Assembly: GCF_003369915.1 (NCBI RefSeq)
Contig: NW_022881614.1
Coordinates: 32,130,474 to 32,194,473, forward strand
Source of the DNA: Drosophila miranda
Lineage: Eukaryota; Arthropoda; Insecta; Diptera; Drosophilidae
Reading direction: 5' to 3'
Length of the DNA stretch: 64,000 nt
The notes beneath the pieces are model-generated. The model ran no database searches. It saw nothing but the letters and a program-made list of their open reading frames with translations, and was not told the origin of the DNA. A program made the translations under genes and the position numbers. Positions 63,162-64,000 of the stretch are shown here, piece by piece (position 1 is the first letter of the stretch; each line of letters opens with the position of its first letter).

Positions 63162-64000
63162 ATGGAATCGGCGAACTTCAACACAATTAAAATCCTCATC
63201 TTCCTCATAATTACCATCGTAATGGCACAGGGCCAAAACATAGAAATAAATCATATAAAATCCCAAAACGGATATATGATATTCAAAACTGGATCGATTA
63301 ACATACCTATCAATTACGAATACCATTATCTAACTGTTAATGTAACTAAAACCGAAGAACTATACCAAAATTTATTAATGCAAGCCACTAAATTCCAGGA
63401 CATAATCCAAATAAAATATCTAGTAGACAAATTGCAAAGAGAAATGAACGGGCTAAAAATAACCAAAAGAAATAAAAGAGGCCTAATCAATATAGTAGGA
63501 ACAGCCTACAAATATCTCTTTGGAACACTAGATCAGGAAGATAAAAACGATTTGGAACAAAAAATAGAAAATTTAGCCAGCCATAGCATTCAAATGAATG
63601 AACTAAATTTGGTAATAGATGCAGTTAATAGTGGAATAAACGTTATAAACAAACTAAATGAAGAAAAAGACAGGAATCAACAAATAGAAATTTTGATATT
63701 CAATCTACAACATTTCACAGAATATATCGAAGATATAGAACTAGGTATGCAATTAACTAGGCTCGGTATATTTAATCCAAAATTATTAAAACAAGACTAC
63801 CTGGAACAAATAAATTCTGAGAAAATACTAAATATAAAAACCTCCACATGGCTAAAATCCGATACCAACGAAATTCTAATAATTTCCAACATTCCCAAAG
63901 ACATTACAAAAGTACCAATCTATAAAATCGTTCCGTATCCAGACGAATTAAATAACATGTTAACAGATATGACATACGACAAGTACTACATAAAAAATGA
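63162..64000 (+). CDS. Errantivirus envelope glycoprotein, open, truncated by the window edge
   Basis: From the ATG at 63162 the frame is open for 279 codons to the end of the window. Features: an N-terminal hydrophobic signal (ILIFLIITIVMAQ), an Asn-X-Thr site, a furin-type RNKR cleavage site at residues 103-106, and immediately after it a hydrophobic fusion-peptide-like start (GLINIVGTAYKYLFG). Long helical stretches follow. This is the layout of errantivirus and baculovirus F-like fusion proteins, which insert in membranes and mediate entry. The transmembrane anchor should lie beyond the window. Confidence 0.85.
   Translation, partial: MESANFNTIKILIFLIITIVMAQGQNIEINHIKSQNGYMIFKTGSINIPINYEYHYLTVNVTKTEELYQNLLMQATKFQDIIQIKYLVDKLQREMNGLKITKRNKRGLINIVGTAYKYLFGTLDQEDKNDLEQKIENLASHSIQMNELNLVIDAVNSGINVINKLNEEKDRNQQIEILIFNLQHFTEYIEDIELGMQLTRLGIFNPKLLKQDYLEQINSEKILNIKTSTWLKSDTNEILIISNIPKDITKVPIYKIVPYPDELNNMLTDMTYDKYYIKN

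Larger units (their letters stand above)
58255..64000 (+). mobile_element. Errantivirus (17.6/297-like endogenous LTR element), 3' part outside window
   Basis: The element starts AGTGAC next to ATAT, the target type of the 17.6/297 group. The order LTR, tRNA-Ser primer site, gag, protease, reverse transcriptase, RNase H, integrase, env is that of insect errantiviruses (Metaviridae), which are old viral copies in fly genomes. Pol has at least two premature stops, a frameshift and an integrase deletion. Env is open to the window edge. The 3' LTR is not included. Confidence 0.92.

Overview
The window is eukaryotic and comes from a fruit fly (Drosophila or a very close drosophilid). The host genes have introns of about 50-75 bp with GT/AG ends and encode fly-type proteins: Mgat1, a TrmO-type tRNA methyltransferase, an Atg10 relic, a SMYD4-type SET/MYND protein and a DUF4781 protein. 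The repeats are also drosophilid: INE-1/DINE-1-like Helitron relics with GTCY microsatellites, copia- and BEL-type LTR elements, jockey/I/CR1-type LINEs and a 17.6/297-like errantivirus. Most of the 64 kb is mobile DNA; host genes sit as small islands.

Layout. 1-512: 3' end of a jockey-like LINE. 512-6147: a tandem array with a 45/46-bp unit, split by a 3.45-kb BEL element (1575-5024), running into a DINE fragment (to 6345). 7723-9612 (-): DUF4781 gene. 12002-13484: two DINE fragments around a truncated tRNA-Thr. 13644-20276 (+): SMYD4-like gene whose intron 2 holds a 4.4-kb BEL element placed exactly in the 5' splice site. 20521-21540: DINE. 21587-22219 (-): secreted Thr-rich, mucin-like protein. 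22614-41797: one I-clade LINE (- strand) with a 13-bp target duplication, itself interrupted by a copia-type dimer (LTR-body-LTR-body-LTR, 24958-35436) and by three head-to-tail DINEs (36159-39508). Both copia bodies carry a solo LTR of the BEL family seen at 1575-5024.

43102-44958 (-): Mgat1, complete. 45557-47349 and 51536-53328: two copies of one 1,793-bp segment in inverted orientation, each with a small two-exon gene (84 codons) behind a housekeeping-type promoter. Between them lie the TrmO-like gene (48142-49493) and an Atg10 pseudogene (49740-50016) that has lost its catalytic core. The right-hand copy is also flanked by a direct duplication of about 0.46 kb. 53783-54895: full-length DINE. 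55530-57790 (-): CR1-like LINE. 58255-64000: 5' LTR, gag, broken pol and an open env of an errantivirus that runs off the window.

There is no operon-like cooperation among the host genes. Mgat1 works in Golgi N-glycan processing, TrmO in tRNA modification, SMYD4 probably in protein methylation, and Atg10, when intact, in autophagy. What links the region is its rearrangement history: nested insertions, LTR-LTR recombination, tandem Helitron copies, a probable small inversion, and damage to two host genes (SMYD4-like and Atg10).
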